From Gammaproteobacteria bacterium (GTDB taxonomy: Bacteria > Pseudomonadota > Gammaproteobacteria > Pseudomonadales > Pseudohongiellaceae), in NCBI GenBank assembly GCA_003514305.1, contig DORE01000136.1, positions 433 through 15,474 of the forward strand: 15,042 nucleotides of DNA, given 5' to 3'. This document shows positions 7,245 through 13,911 of this stretch, one piece after another. A program made the translations under genes and the position numbers. The number at the start of each line of letters is the position of its first letter. Within the stretch, counting starts at the first letter, position 1. Below the pieces are notes generated by a model, which saw only the letters and a program-made list of their open reading frames with translations, was not told where the DNA came from and did not search any database.

Positions 7245-8723
7245 ATGAATCAAGAACAATTCGAGTCACTCGCCAGAGGAAGCTACAACCGCATTCCGGT
7301 TATCCGCGAAGTGTTGGCAGATACCGAGACGCCGCTGAGCATCTATCTCAAGTTGGGCAGAGGCACCCACAGCTACTTTTTTGAGTCTGTGCAGGGAGGT
7401 GAAAAATGGGGGCGCTATTCTATCATCGGTCTGCCTTGTCGTACCGTGATCCGGGTGCGTGGCTCAGTGGTAACGGTGGAGACTGATAGCGAGGTTATTG
7501 AAGAGCATCATTGCGAGGATCCATTCGAATTCGTCAACGACTTCAAGTCTCGCTTTCATGTTGCCCCAACGCCGGGCGACCAGCGCTTTGCCGGCGGGCT
7601 CGTCGGTTACTTCAGTTACGATACTGTGCGTTACGTTGAAACCAGTATGGGGCCCGCGAAAGGCGCGGACGATATTGGCACACCAGATATTTTGTTGATG
7701 GTGTCTGAAGATGTCGTCGTATTCGATAATCTTCGCGGGACGATTTCCTTTGTCATCCATGTGGACCCGAGTGAAGCCGGGGCGTTTGACTCGGCGCAGG
7801 ACCGCCTTGACGAACTGTCGGGCCGACTCCAGAAGCCTGTGCAGGTTCCTGTTGAATCTGATCAAGAGGCGGTTTCATCAGACTATCAGCTGCATTTCGC
7901 GGAGGAGGACTTCGGTGCCGCCGTTGAGCGCATCAAGGAGTACATCCTAGCGGGTGATGTAATGCAGGTGGTGTTAGCTCAGCGCATGTCTACTGCTTTC
8001 AGCGGCGATCCGCTCAACGTATACCGGGCGCTTCGGTTCCTGAATCCGTCTCCGTATATGGTGTTCTTTGATCTCGGTGACCATCATGTGGTCAGCGCGT
8101 CCCCTGAGATTCTGGCCCGGGTCGAAAACGGCAAAATCACTGTGCGGCCGCTGGCGGGCACCCGCAAGCGGGGAGCAACCGAAGAGGGAGATCAGGCGCT
8201 CGAGGCAGAACTGCTGGCGGATGAAAAAGAGTTGGCTGAACATTTGATGCTGATTGATCTCAGTCGCAATGATTCGGGTAGGGTTTCCAAGATTGGAAGT
8301 GTGACAGTCCCGCGCAAGATGTTTGTCGAGCGTTACTCACATGTGATGCACATTGCATCGATTGTGGAAAGCGAAATCCGCGAAGATTGCTCAGCACTCG
8401 ATGTGCTCAAGTCGACGCTGCCTGTGGGTACCCTCAGCGGGGCGCCCAAGGTGCGAGCGATGGAAATTATCGATGAACTTGAGCCTCAAAAACGGGGGAT
8501 CTATGGCGGCGCTATGGGCTATCTGGGTTGGAACGAAAACATGGACATGGCCATTGCGATTCGCACTGCGATCATCAAAGACGATGTGCTCCACGTTCAG
8601 GCAGGAGCGGGCATTGTCGCCGACTCGCAGCCAAAATCGGAATGGGAAGAGACGCAAAACAAAGCCCGAGCTATCGTCCGGGCCCTTCAGCTCTCCCAGC
8701 AGGGGCTCAAGCTTGATTCCTAG
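7245..8723 (+). CDS. trpE: Anthranilate synthase component I
   Basis: TrpE is the chorismate-binding subunit of anthranilate synthase; with ammonia delivered by TrpG it makes anthranilate and pyruvate, the first step of tryptophan synthesis. The 492-residue protein has the N-terminal regulatory region with FFESVQGGEKWGRYS at 45-59, the site equivalent to the tryptophan feedback pocket of enterobacterial TrpE. The C-terminal chorismate-binding fold shows AGDVMQVVLAQR, SASPEIL, RPLAGTRKRG, IDLSRNDSGRV, GTLSGAPKVRAM, YGGAMGYLGW and QAGAGIVADS in the usual order. I chose the ATG at 7245 because an upstream in-frame start would lie inside rpe. The Shine-Dalgarno sequence is poor, consistent with coupling to rpe. 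No Trp-rich leader peptide precedes it. The last 17 bases overlap the 3' end of the opposing photolyase gene. PabB and salicylate synthases are relatives, but the full-length regulatory domain favours TrpE. Confidence 0.95.
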   Translation: MNQEQFESLARGSYNRIPVIREVLADTETPLSIYLKLGRGTHSYFFESVQGGEKWGRYSIIGLPCRTVIRVRGSVVTVETDSEVIEEHHCEDPFEFVNDFKSRFHVAPTPGDQRFAGGLVGYFSYDTVRYVETSMGPAKGADDIGTPDILLMVSEDVVVFDNLRGTISFVIHVDPSEAGAFDSAQDRLDELSGRLQKPVQVPVESDQEAVSSDYQLHFAEEDFGAAVERIKEYILAGDVMQVVLAQRMSTAFSGDPLNVYRALRFLNPSPYMVFFDLGDHHVVSASPEILARVENGKITVRPLAGTRKRGATEEGDQALEAELLADEKELAEHLMLIDLSRNDSGRVSKIGSVTVPRKMFVERYSHVMHIASIVESEIREDCSALDVLKSTLPVGTLSGAPKVRAMEIIDELEPQKRGIYGGAMGYLGWNENMDMAIAIRTAIIKDDVLHVQAGAGIVADSQPKSEWEETQNKARAIVRALQLSQQGLKLDS

Positions 8724-10143
8724 CCTTTAGCTGCTGGTAGGCTTCTAGCGCCTTTTCTCTTGACGCTTTCAATTTCACGATAGGTTCGGGATAGTTATCG
8801 CCGAGCCTGACGCCCGCTGCGGCGAGTATCAAATCTGGAGCCGCAGCAGGTTCGTGGATGTGCTTGTCATCCAGCTGACCGAGTTCGGGTACAAACCGCC
8901 TGATATAGGGTGCTGCCTTGAATTTATCTGACTGACTGATCGGGTTGAATATCCGGAAGTAAGGTGCAGCATCGGCTCCACACCCTGCGACCCATTGCCA
9001 GCTTGACGTGTTGTTGGCCAGATCAGCATCCAGCAGACAATCCCAGAACCAGCGTGCACCTTCCCGCCAATCCTGCAGTAAATTCTTGACGAGGAAAGAG
9101 CCGACGATCATACGCACGCGGTTGTGCATGTAGCCGGTCTGCCATAGTTCGCGCATGCCCGCATCCACCAGGGGGTAGCCAGTCTGTCCTGTTTGCCAAG
9201 CGCGGAGCAAGGACTCGTCTGTATGCCATGGAAAGTCATCGAAGCTCCGGTTCATATTTCTTTTTGTGAGCGATGGAAAGTAATGCAACAAGCTGTAGGA
9301 AAATTCCCGCCAAATCAGTTCTCGACCGAAATGCTCGCTTTCGCTCTCAACGCCTCTGAGCTTACCGAGTTCCAGACTTTCCTTGTAGATGCGGTGTGGC
9401 GCTATTTCGCCAAAGTGGATATGGGGTGACAGCCTTGAGACAGATTCTAGCGCCGGGAAATCTCTGCCTTGTTTGTAATTGCTGATGCCGTGTTCAAGGA
9501 ACCGAGCCAGTTGTTGCTCAGCGCCTGCTTCGCCGGGCGTAAAAACTTCCGCGAAATCGCTGTGCCAATCAGTTGCCGGCAGCAGGTCCAGGGCATCGAG
9601 CCTGTTCCCGGCGAGTTTCGCCGAGATAAACTCCGGCGTGGGCTCAGCGGATAGAATCGGTTCCAAATTGATCCCGTTACTCATCGCCTTTTTATAAAAT
9701 GGGGTAAAGACTTTGTATGGAGTGCCATCGTCCTTTAGATTGAGCCATGGCTCGATCAGCAGAGACGCGTTGCTGCTGGTGACAATAAGGCCCGAGTTTT
9801 TGAGGGTTTGCTTGAGTTCGCTGTCTCTTTTACTGCGCCAAGGTTCATAACATCGATTCCAGAAAATCTTTTTAATACCGTAATCGGCCGCAAGTGACGG
9901 TATAAGCTTACGAGGGTCACCGCGCAGAATCATTAGTCTGTCGGTCAGTTGCGCATTAAGTGCGCTGAGCGATTGGTGCAGCCACCAGCGACTAGCAGCG
10001 CCGATTTGCCATGGCGCTGAATTGGTATCGTCGAGAATATAAACGGGCAGAACCGGGCCGCTATTGGCCGCTGCGCTCAGTGCCGGATTGTCTCTAATTC
10101 GCAGGTCCTGGCGGAACCACATCAGTGAAGGTTGTGCAGTCAT
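8707..10143 (-). CDS. phrB: Deoxyribodipyrimidine photolyase (class I CPD photolyase)
   Basis: This flavoprotein repairs UV-induced cyclobutane pyrimidine dimers using blue light. The 478-residue length matches E. coli PhrB. The N-terminal antenna domain (about 5-165) starts with LMWFRQDLRIRDNPAL, and the FAD-binding helical domain (about 205-478) shows RLSPHIHFGEI (237-247), LIWREFSYSLLHYFP (276-290), TGYPLVDAGMREL (321-333), MHNRVRM (339-345), DADLANNTSSWQW (372-384) and APYFRIFNP (393-401). The electron-transfer tryptophans W306, W359 and W382 fall at the E. coli positions, N378 beside the flavin is present, and W278 fits the dimer-stacking tryptophan. The antenna pigment (MTHF or deazaflavin) cannot be decided by eye. 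GGAG lies upstream of the ATG, and an 8-base duplication creates a second ATG between it and the start. It is transcribed against trpE; a promoter in 10144-10274 is likely but no clear one is visible on this strand. Confidence 0.93.
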   Translation of the reverse strand: MTAQPSLMWFRQDLRIRDNPALSAAANSGPVLPVYILDDTNSAPWQIGAASRWWLHQSLSALNAQLTDRLMILRGDPRKLIPSLAADYGIKKIFWNRCYEPWRSKRDSELKQTLKNSGLIVTSSNASLLIEPWLNLKDDGTPYKVFTPFYKKAMSNGINLEPILSAEPTPEFISAKLAGNRLDALDLLPATDWHSDFAEVFTPGEAGAEQQLARFLEHGISNYKQGRDFPALESVSRLSPHIHFGEIAPHRIYKESLELGKLRGVESESEHFGRELIWREFSYSLLHYFPSLTKRNMNRSFDDFPWHTDESLLRAWQTGQTGYPLVDAGMRELWQTGYMHNRVRMIVGSFLVKNLLQDWREGARWFWDCLLDADLANNTSSWQWVAGCGADAAPYFRIFNPISQSDKFKAAPYIRRFVPELGQLDDKHIHEPAAAPDLILAAAGVRLGDNYPEPIVKLKASREKALEAYQQLKARNQA

Positions 10144-10151
10144 GCAGTCAT
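10136..10151 (-). repeat. Tandem 8-base duplication across the photolyase start codon
   Basis: On the minus strand ATGACTGC occurs twice in direct succession (10151-10144 and 10143-10136). The second copy carries the photolyase start. The first ATG is in another frame and would stop after three codons (ATG ACT GCA TGA). The GGAG motif lies one base before the first ATG, too close for efficient use, and nine bases before the second, an acceptable distance. Confidence 0.85.
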
Positions 10152-10209
10152 GCTCCGAAAATACCCTGAAAATACGCGCTAGCAGCTTGCCGAGATCAAT
10201 CGAGGGATC

Positions 10210-10238
10210 AAGACAGGTCTGGGCTGGGCTGTTATTAT
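10210..10238 (+). promoter_or_regulatory. Candidate sigma70-like promoter for trpG-trpD-trpC
   Basis: AAGACA (10210-10215, 4 of 6 to TTGACA) and TATTAT (10233-10238, 5 of 6 to TATAAT) are 17 bases apart. Transcription would begin near 10245, giving a leader of about 30 bases before trpG. That leader has no room for a Trp-rich leader peptide: the only short frame (ATG TCG AAC TAG at 10237) has no Trp codon. Because the photolyase gene points the other way, the trpGDC unit needs its own promoter, which this location fits. Confidence 0.45.
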
Positions 10239-10274
10239 GTCGAACTAGACTTTGGCCTAAGCAATCGTCCCGCT

Positions 10275-10853
10275 ATGCTGTTGATGATCGATAACTATGA
10301 TTCCTTTACCTACAACGTGGTGCAGTTTCTAGGCGAGCTCGGGGCAGAGGTTCAGGTGTATCGAAATGATGCGATTACTCTCGATGAGATTGAGGCCATG
10401 GCGCCAGATCAGATTGTCCTGTCGCCAGGGCCCTGCACACCGGATCAGGCAGGGATCTCGCTGGCAGTTGTAGAGAACTTTGCTGGCAAAACGCCTATTT
10501 TGGGTATTTGCCTTGGACATCAGAGTATCGGCCAGGCCTTTGGTGGGCGCATTGTTCGTGCTGATAGGGTCATGCATGGTAAATTGTCTCTGATCTATCA
10601 CCGTGCTACCGGTGTGTTCCGCGGTTTGGCCAAACCGCTCACGGCTACGCGGTACCATTCTCTGGTCATAGACCGAGCGACGTTGCCAGAATCTCTAGAA
10701 ATAACTGCCTGGACAGAAGATGCTAATGGGAATCTAGAAGAGATCATGGCGGTGCGTCATAAATCACTCGCGATAGAGGGAGTGCAATTCCATCCGGAAT
10801 CCATCATGAGTGAGCATGGGCATCAGCTTCTGAGTAATTTTCTGGAAGCTTAG
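10275..10853 (+). CDS. trpG: Anthranilate synthase component II (glutamine amidotransferase)
   Basis: TrpG releases ammonia from glutamine and passes it to TrpE for anthranilate formation. The 192-residue protein is a single class I amidotransferase domain: MIDNYDSFTYN (4-14), LSPGPCTPDQAG (49-60) forming the oxyanion region, the nucleophile in GICLGHQSIGQAFGG with C79, MHGKLS (100-105), RYHSLV (126-131), and the remaining triad residues H173 and E175 in VQFHPES. It is not fused to TrpD, unlike the enterobacterial arrangement. In many proteobacteria the same protein also serves PabB in folate synthesis, and as trpE is in another transcription unit here a shared role is possible. No Shine-Dalgarno sequence is visible before the ATG at 10275; the alternative ATG at 10284 (M4) is not better placed. 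Confidence 0.95.
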   Translation: MLLMIDNYDSFTYNVVQFLGELGAEVQVYRNDAITLDEIEAMAPDQIVLSPGPCTPDQAGISLAVVENFAGKTPILGICLGHQSIGQAFGGRIVRADRVMHGKLSLIYHRATGVFRGLAKPLTATRYHSLVIDRATLPESLEITAWTEDANGNLEEIMAVRHKSLAIEGVQFHPESIMSEHGHQLLSNFLEA

Positions 10854-10880
10854 CGTCCAGCCCAGTCAAAACAATCAAGC

Positions 10881-10900
10881 ACTTTCGTGTACTTTCGGGT
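10881..10900 (+). repeat. Imperfect 10-base tandem repeat between trpG and trpD
   Basis: ACTTTCGTGT at 10881-10890 is followed directly by ACTTTCGGGT at 10891-10900, differing at one base. It lies in the 59-base gap between trpG and trpD, just before the trpD ribosome binding site. A recent small duplication or chance is the simplest reading; I see no hairpin or known operator in it. Confidence 0.6.
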
Positions 10901-10912
10901 AAAGGGAGCATC

Positions 10913-11941
10913 GTGGAACTAGTCAGTGCGATCAAACGCGTAACCGCTGGTGGAGATCTTAACAGCGAAGAAATGATTTCTGTCATGAGCATGATCATGA
11001 CCGGAGCCAGCACTGATGCACAAAACGGAGCATTCCTCGCAAGTCTTCAAATGAAGGGTGTGCGGCCAGCTGAATTGCTTGGCGGAGCGTCAGTGATGCG
11101 CGAGCTTGCTACCCGGGTTACCGTTTCAGATCATAATCATCTTGTAGACACGTGTGGTACCGGAGGCAGCGGTTCCAATAAATTTAATGTTTCAACCGCT
11201 GCGGCACTGGTGGCGGCGACTGCGGGCGCAAAAGTTGCCAAGCACGGCAATCGCGGTGCCACCAGCAAGAGCGGTAGCGCAGATGTCCTTGAAGCGGCCG
11301 GAGTTAGACTGTCATTGGGCGCTGAGCAGATTGGCCAATGTATTGATCTTGTTGGCGTTGGCTTCATGTTTGCCCCGGCGCACCATAGTGCGATGAAACA
11401 TGTTGTCGCCGCTCGCAGGGAAATTGGCGTGCGCACAGTGTTTAATCTACTGGGTCCTCTAACCAACCCGGCCGGAGCGCCCAATCAAATCATGGGCGTT
11501 TTCGATGCGCAGTGGATACCGACTATTCTTGAGACGCTGAAAGATCTGGGCAGTAGGCACGTGCTGGTTGTGGCGGCTGATGATGGTCTTGACGAAATAA
11601 GTATCAGCGCAGATACGCAGGTTGGTGAGCTTAAAGAGGGCGAGATCAGCTTCTATAAAGTCAGCCCTGAAGATTTCGACGTCGACAAGCAATCAGATTT
11701 TACTGCGCTGCAGGTAGATAGTGCAGCTGACAGTCTGAAATTGATGAAACAGTCGCTTAACTATTCGCACAAGGCTGCGGGAGATATCGTGGCGTTGAAC
11801 GCCGGGGCGGCAATCTATGCGGCCCAGTTGACCAGCAGCCTGATTGACGGAGTGGAAATGGCAAAATCAGTACTTACAGGGGGAGAAGCGCTTGCCAAAC
11901 TCGAGGAGCTTGTGACTTTCACCCAGAGTCGGGGTTCTTGA
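10913..11941 (+). CDS. trpD: Anthranilate phosphoribosyltransferase
   Basis: TrpD joins anthranilate to PRPP, giving phosphoribosyl-anthranilate, the second step of the tryptophan branch. The 342-residue length is standard for a monofunctional enzyme. Visible motifs are the PRPP loop CGTGGSGSNKFNVST (81-95), KHGNRGATSKSGSAD (110-124), the anthranilate-channel residues PAHHSAMKHV (155-164), NLLGPLTNP (178-186), and the acidic metal site DDGLDE (223-228). The start is GTG at 10913 with AAGGGAG four bases upstream, a strong Shine-Dalgarno match, so this unusual start codon is well supported. It sits 59 bases after trpG and 4 bases before trpC, consistent with one operon. Confidence 0.96.
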   Translation: MELVSAIKRVTAGGDLNSEEMISVMSMIMTGASTDAQNGAFLASLQMKGVRPAELLGGASVMRELATRVTVSDHNHLVDTCGTGGSGSNKFNVSTAAALVAATAGAKVAKHGNRGATSKSGSADVLEAAGVRLSLGAEQIGQCIDLVGVGFMFAPAHHSAMKHVVAARREIGVRTVFNLLGPLTNPAGAPNQIMGVFDAQWIPTILETLKDLGSRHVLVVAADDGLDEISISADTQVGELKEGEISFYKVSPEDFDVDKQSDFTALQVDSAADSLKLMKQSLNYSHKAAGDIVALNAGAAIYAAQLTSSLIDGVEMAKSVLTGGEALAKLEELVTFTQSRGS

Positions 11942-11945
11942 ATTA

Positions 11946-12737
11946 ATGACTATTCTCGAGCAAATCCTTGAAACCAAGGTGGCAGAGGTGGCCAGTGCAA
12001 AGCAAAATCTCAGTCTAAGTGAGCTAGAAGTGGTTATTTCGCATGCGGAGCCGGTGCGGGGATTCTCTGCGGCTATGCGCGCCAGAATTACCAGGGGCAA
12101 ATCGGCCGTGATTGCTGAAATCAAAAAGGCTTCGCCGTCCAAGGGTCTTATAAGGCAAGACTTTGATCCAGCGCGCCATGCCGCGGACTATGCCGAGCAT
12201 GGCGCTACTTGCCTGTCTGTGTTGACAGACGAAAAGTACTTTCAGGGAGCCAATGCGTTCCTGCAGGATGCGCGTGCCGCCTGTAAGTTGCCGGTCATTC
12301 GCAAAGATTTTATGGTTGATCCTTACCAAATCGCCGAATCCCGCGCATTAGGAGCGGATTGCGTTCTCCTGATTGTTGCTGCCCTTGACCCCTCGCAGCT
12401 GCAGGAACTCGCAGTCTATGCCGGCGAGCTATCACTTGATGTATTGGTTGAGGTGCATAACGAAGCCGAGCTGAAGATTGCTTTGGAGCTCGATACGGAT
12501 TTGATTGGTATCAATAACCGGGATTTGCACACTTTTACCACCAGTCTGCAAACCAGTATTGATCTGGCGGCGGAACTTTCGGACGATCGCTTGGTGATTA
12601 CTGAAAGCGGTATCAACAGCCTGGAAGATGTCGCGTTGATGCACAGAAACGGCATTTTTGGTTTTCTCATCGGTGAATCGTTGATGCGATCAAAGCAGCC
12701 GGGTGCCAAGCTTCGGGAACTGTTTCCCAGCGACTAG
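11946..12737 (+). CDS. trpC: Indole-3-glycerol-phosphate synthase
   Basis: TrpC closes the ring of carboxyphenylamino-deoxyribulose phosphate with loss of CO2 and water. The 263-residue protein is a monofunctional TIM barrel, not fused to TrpF as in E. coli. The catalytic set is visible: IAEIKKASPSKGLI (56-69) with E58 and K60, LTDEKYFQG (93-101), RKDFMVDPYQI (119-129) with K120, LVEVH (167-171) with E169, IGINNRDL (187-194) with N190/N191, and ITESGI (218-223) with E220 and S221. It starts 4 bases after the trpD stop with only a weak ribosome site, suggesting coupling to trpD. The step before it (TrpF) must be encoded elsewhere. No rho-independent terminator is visible in the 80 bases after it. 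Confidence 0.96.
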   Translation: MTILEQILETKVAEVASAKQNLSLSELEVVISHAEPVRGFSAAMRARITRGKSAVIAEIKKASPSKGLIRQDFDPARHAADYAEHGATCLSVLTDEKYFQGANAFLQDARAACKLPVIRKDFMVDPYQIAESRALGADCVLLIVAALDPSQLQELAVYAGELSLDVLVEVHNEAELKIALELDTDLIGINNRDLHTFTTSLQTSIDLAAELSDDRLVITESGINSLEDVALMHRNGIFGFLIGESLMRSKQPGAKLRELFPSD

Positions 12738-12817
12738 TCTGCTGCGATCAACAACAAAGCCTTGCAAAGGTGCCTGAAGCCGTGGGGCCAGACAGAACAA
12801 GCAATCGGGGAGATGGT

Positions 12818-13237
12818 ATGAAAGGAAGAATCAAATGGGTTCATGATGTCATGTTTGTTGCAGAGTCGGGCTCCGGTCACGGCATCGTGCTGGATGGATC
12901 TTCTGAAAGCGGAGGGCGTAACCTGGGGATGCGCCCCATGGAGCTGATGGCGCTGGGTGTGGGTAGTTGCTCATCCTACGATGTGGTGACAATTCTCAAA
13001 AAAGCGCGTCAGGATGTTACTGCCTGCGAGGCAGAAATCGAAGCCTCCAGGGTCGATGCAACACCCGCTGTGTTTGAGTCTATTCACCTCCATTTCGTGG
13101 TGACGGGTAGGGCACTCAATGTGGCGCAGGTAAAGCGTGCGGTTGAATTGTCGGCGGATAAGTACTGTTCCGCATCAATCATGCTGAAAAACGGTGGTGT
13201 TAAAATAACCCACGATTTTGAAATATTAGAGGCTTAG
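12818..13237 (+). CDS. OsmC/Ohr-family protein, YhfA-like
   Basis: A 139-residue OsmC-fold protein, closest by eye to E. coli YhfA: MKGRIKWV at the N-terminus, the ESGSGHGIVLDG loop (16-27), RPMELMALGVGSCSSYDVV (39-57), LHFVVTGRAL (91-100), and LSADKYCSASIMLKNGGV (111-128). C51 and C117 sit where OsmC/Ohr proteins carry the reactive cysteine pair that reduces organic hydroperoxides, so peroxidase activity is plausible; for the YhfA subgroup the substrate is not known to me. I chose the ATG at 12818 because GGGGAG lies five bases upstream and it matches the family start; a longer in-frame start at 12770 adds 16 unconserved residues. No promoter is obvious in the 80 bases after trpC, so read-through from trpGDC is possible. 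In Pseudomonas, as I recall, vfr lies between trpC and the corresponding gene; it is missing here. Confidence 0.88.
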   Translation: MKGRIKWVHDVMFVAESGSGHGIVLDGSSESGGRNLGMRPMELMALGVGSCSSYDVVTILKKARQDVTACEAEIEASRVDATPAVFESIHLHFVVTGRALNVAQVKRAVELSADKYCSASIMLKNGGVKITHDFEILEA

Positions 13238-13266
13238 CCGGAACGGCCAATGGCCTTGCTGCCTGC

Positions 13267-13911
13267 TCATACCCGATAGGTTGTTCGCTTCATGATTCGC
13301 GACATGCCGAGCATGGCGTGTTTGACGGGAAGCGGTAATGGCGCGCCGCCGGCTTGCTCTGCCGTTTCGCCGTGGTGACGCTCATCCACAATCATTTGGG
13401 TCAGCACGGCTTTACTGCGGTGATCCTCTTCAGGGAGTTTCTCCAAGTGTGCTTCCAAATGATCGCACACCTGCTTTTCAGTTTCGGCCACGAAACCCAG
13501 GCTCCATTTGTCTCCTGCTAGCCCCGCGGCAGCACCGAGCCCGAACGACATGGCGTACCAAAGAGGATTAAGCAGGGACGGCCGGCTATGAAGTTCTGAT
13601 AGTCGCGCCTCGCACCAGGCCAAATGATCCCTTTCCTCTGCGGCGGCTTCTTCCATTGACTCTCGAACCTGCTCAAGCTTCGCCGTGCTGGCCTGCCCCG
13701 CGTAAAGCGCCTGCGCACACACTTCCCCGGTGTGATTAATGCGCATGAGCCCTGCTGCGTGCTGACGCTCTGTTTCTGACAGCTCGGATTGTTCCAGCGA
13801 GCTGGCTGGAGAGGGTCGCTGCGACAGAGTGCTGCCGGGAACACAGGTGCGCAAGGCCTGATCGAACCTAACAAGACAGCTATCCAGGAAATTTAACGGA
13901 GTCCTTATCAT
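13267..13911 (-). CDS. coq7: Coq7-type diiron 3-demethoxyubiquinol 3-hydroxylase
   Basis: Coq7 hydroxylates the demethoxy-quinol intermediate late in ubiquinone synthesis, using O2 and a carboxylate-bridged diiron centre at the inner membrane surface. The 214-residue protein shows the ferritin-like iron ligands in order: E63 in INHTGEVCAQALYAGQ (58-73), E93 and H96 in EERDH (92-96), E143 or E145 in VAETEKQVCDHLEAHL (141-156), and E177 with H180 in DERHHGETAE (176-185). An apolar stretch at 117-133 fits the membrane-associating helix. Species with this enzyme use it instead of the flavin-dependent UbiF. Its ATG directly follows the purD stop (TAGATG), with AGAGAG nine bases upstream inside purD, so translation is probably coupled. 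It converges on the OsmC-family gene with 29 bases between stops; a short GGCC-AAT-GGCC palindrome there is too weak to call a terminator. Confidence 0.93.
   Translation of the reverse strand: MIRTPLNFLDSCLVRFDQALRTCVPGSTLSQRPSPASSLEQSELSETERQHAAGLMRINHTGEVCAQALYAGQASTAKLEQVRESMEEAAAEERDHLAWCEARLSELHSRPSLLNPLWYAMSFGLGAAAGLAGDKWSLGFVAETEKQVCDHLEAHLEKLPEEDHRSKAVLTQMIVDERHHGETAEQAGGAPLPLPVKHAMLGMSRIMKRTTYRV

Noticed and set aside
9193..9697. Open frames antisense to the photolyase, as well as similar antisense frames over lptD, trpD and purD
   Set aside because: They mirror the codon pattern of the conserved genes, have no recognisable domain or ribosome site, and the opposing frames are clearly real.
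10153..10181. CTG...CAG pair upstream of the photolyase, considered as a LexA/SOS box
   Set aside because: The spacing between CTG and CAG is 14 bases instead of 10 and the AT-rich core pattern is missing.
10240..10248. TCGAACTAG just after the trpG -10, identical to the left part of the E. coli trp operator
   Set aside because: The other half of the palindrome is absent (ACTTTGG follows), so only a half-site is present. Nine bases can match by chance, and no TrpR gene is visible in the window.
12757..12775. CCTT-GCA-AAGG hairpin after trpC, considered as the trp operon terminator
   Set aside because: Four base pairs, no T tract, and the following gene is in the same direction with a good ribosome site.
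13245..13255. GGCC-AAT-GGCC palindrome between the OsmC gene and coq7, considered as a bidirectional terminator
   Set aside because: The stem is only four base pairs with a three-base loop and no T run follows on either strand.
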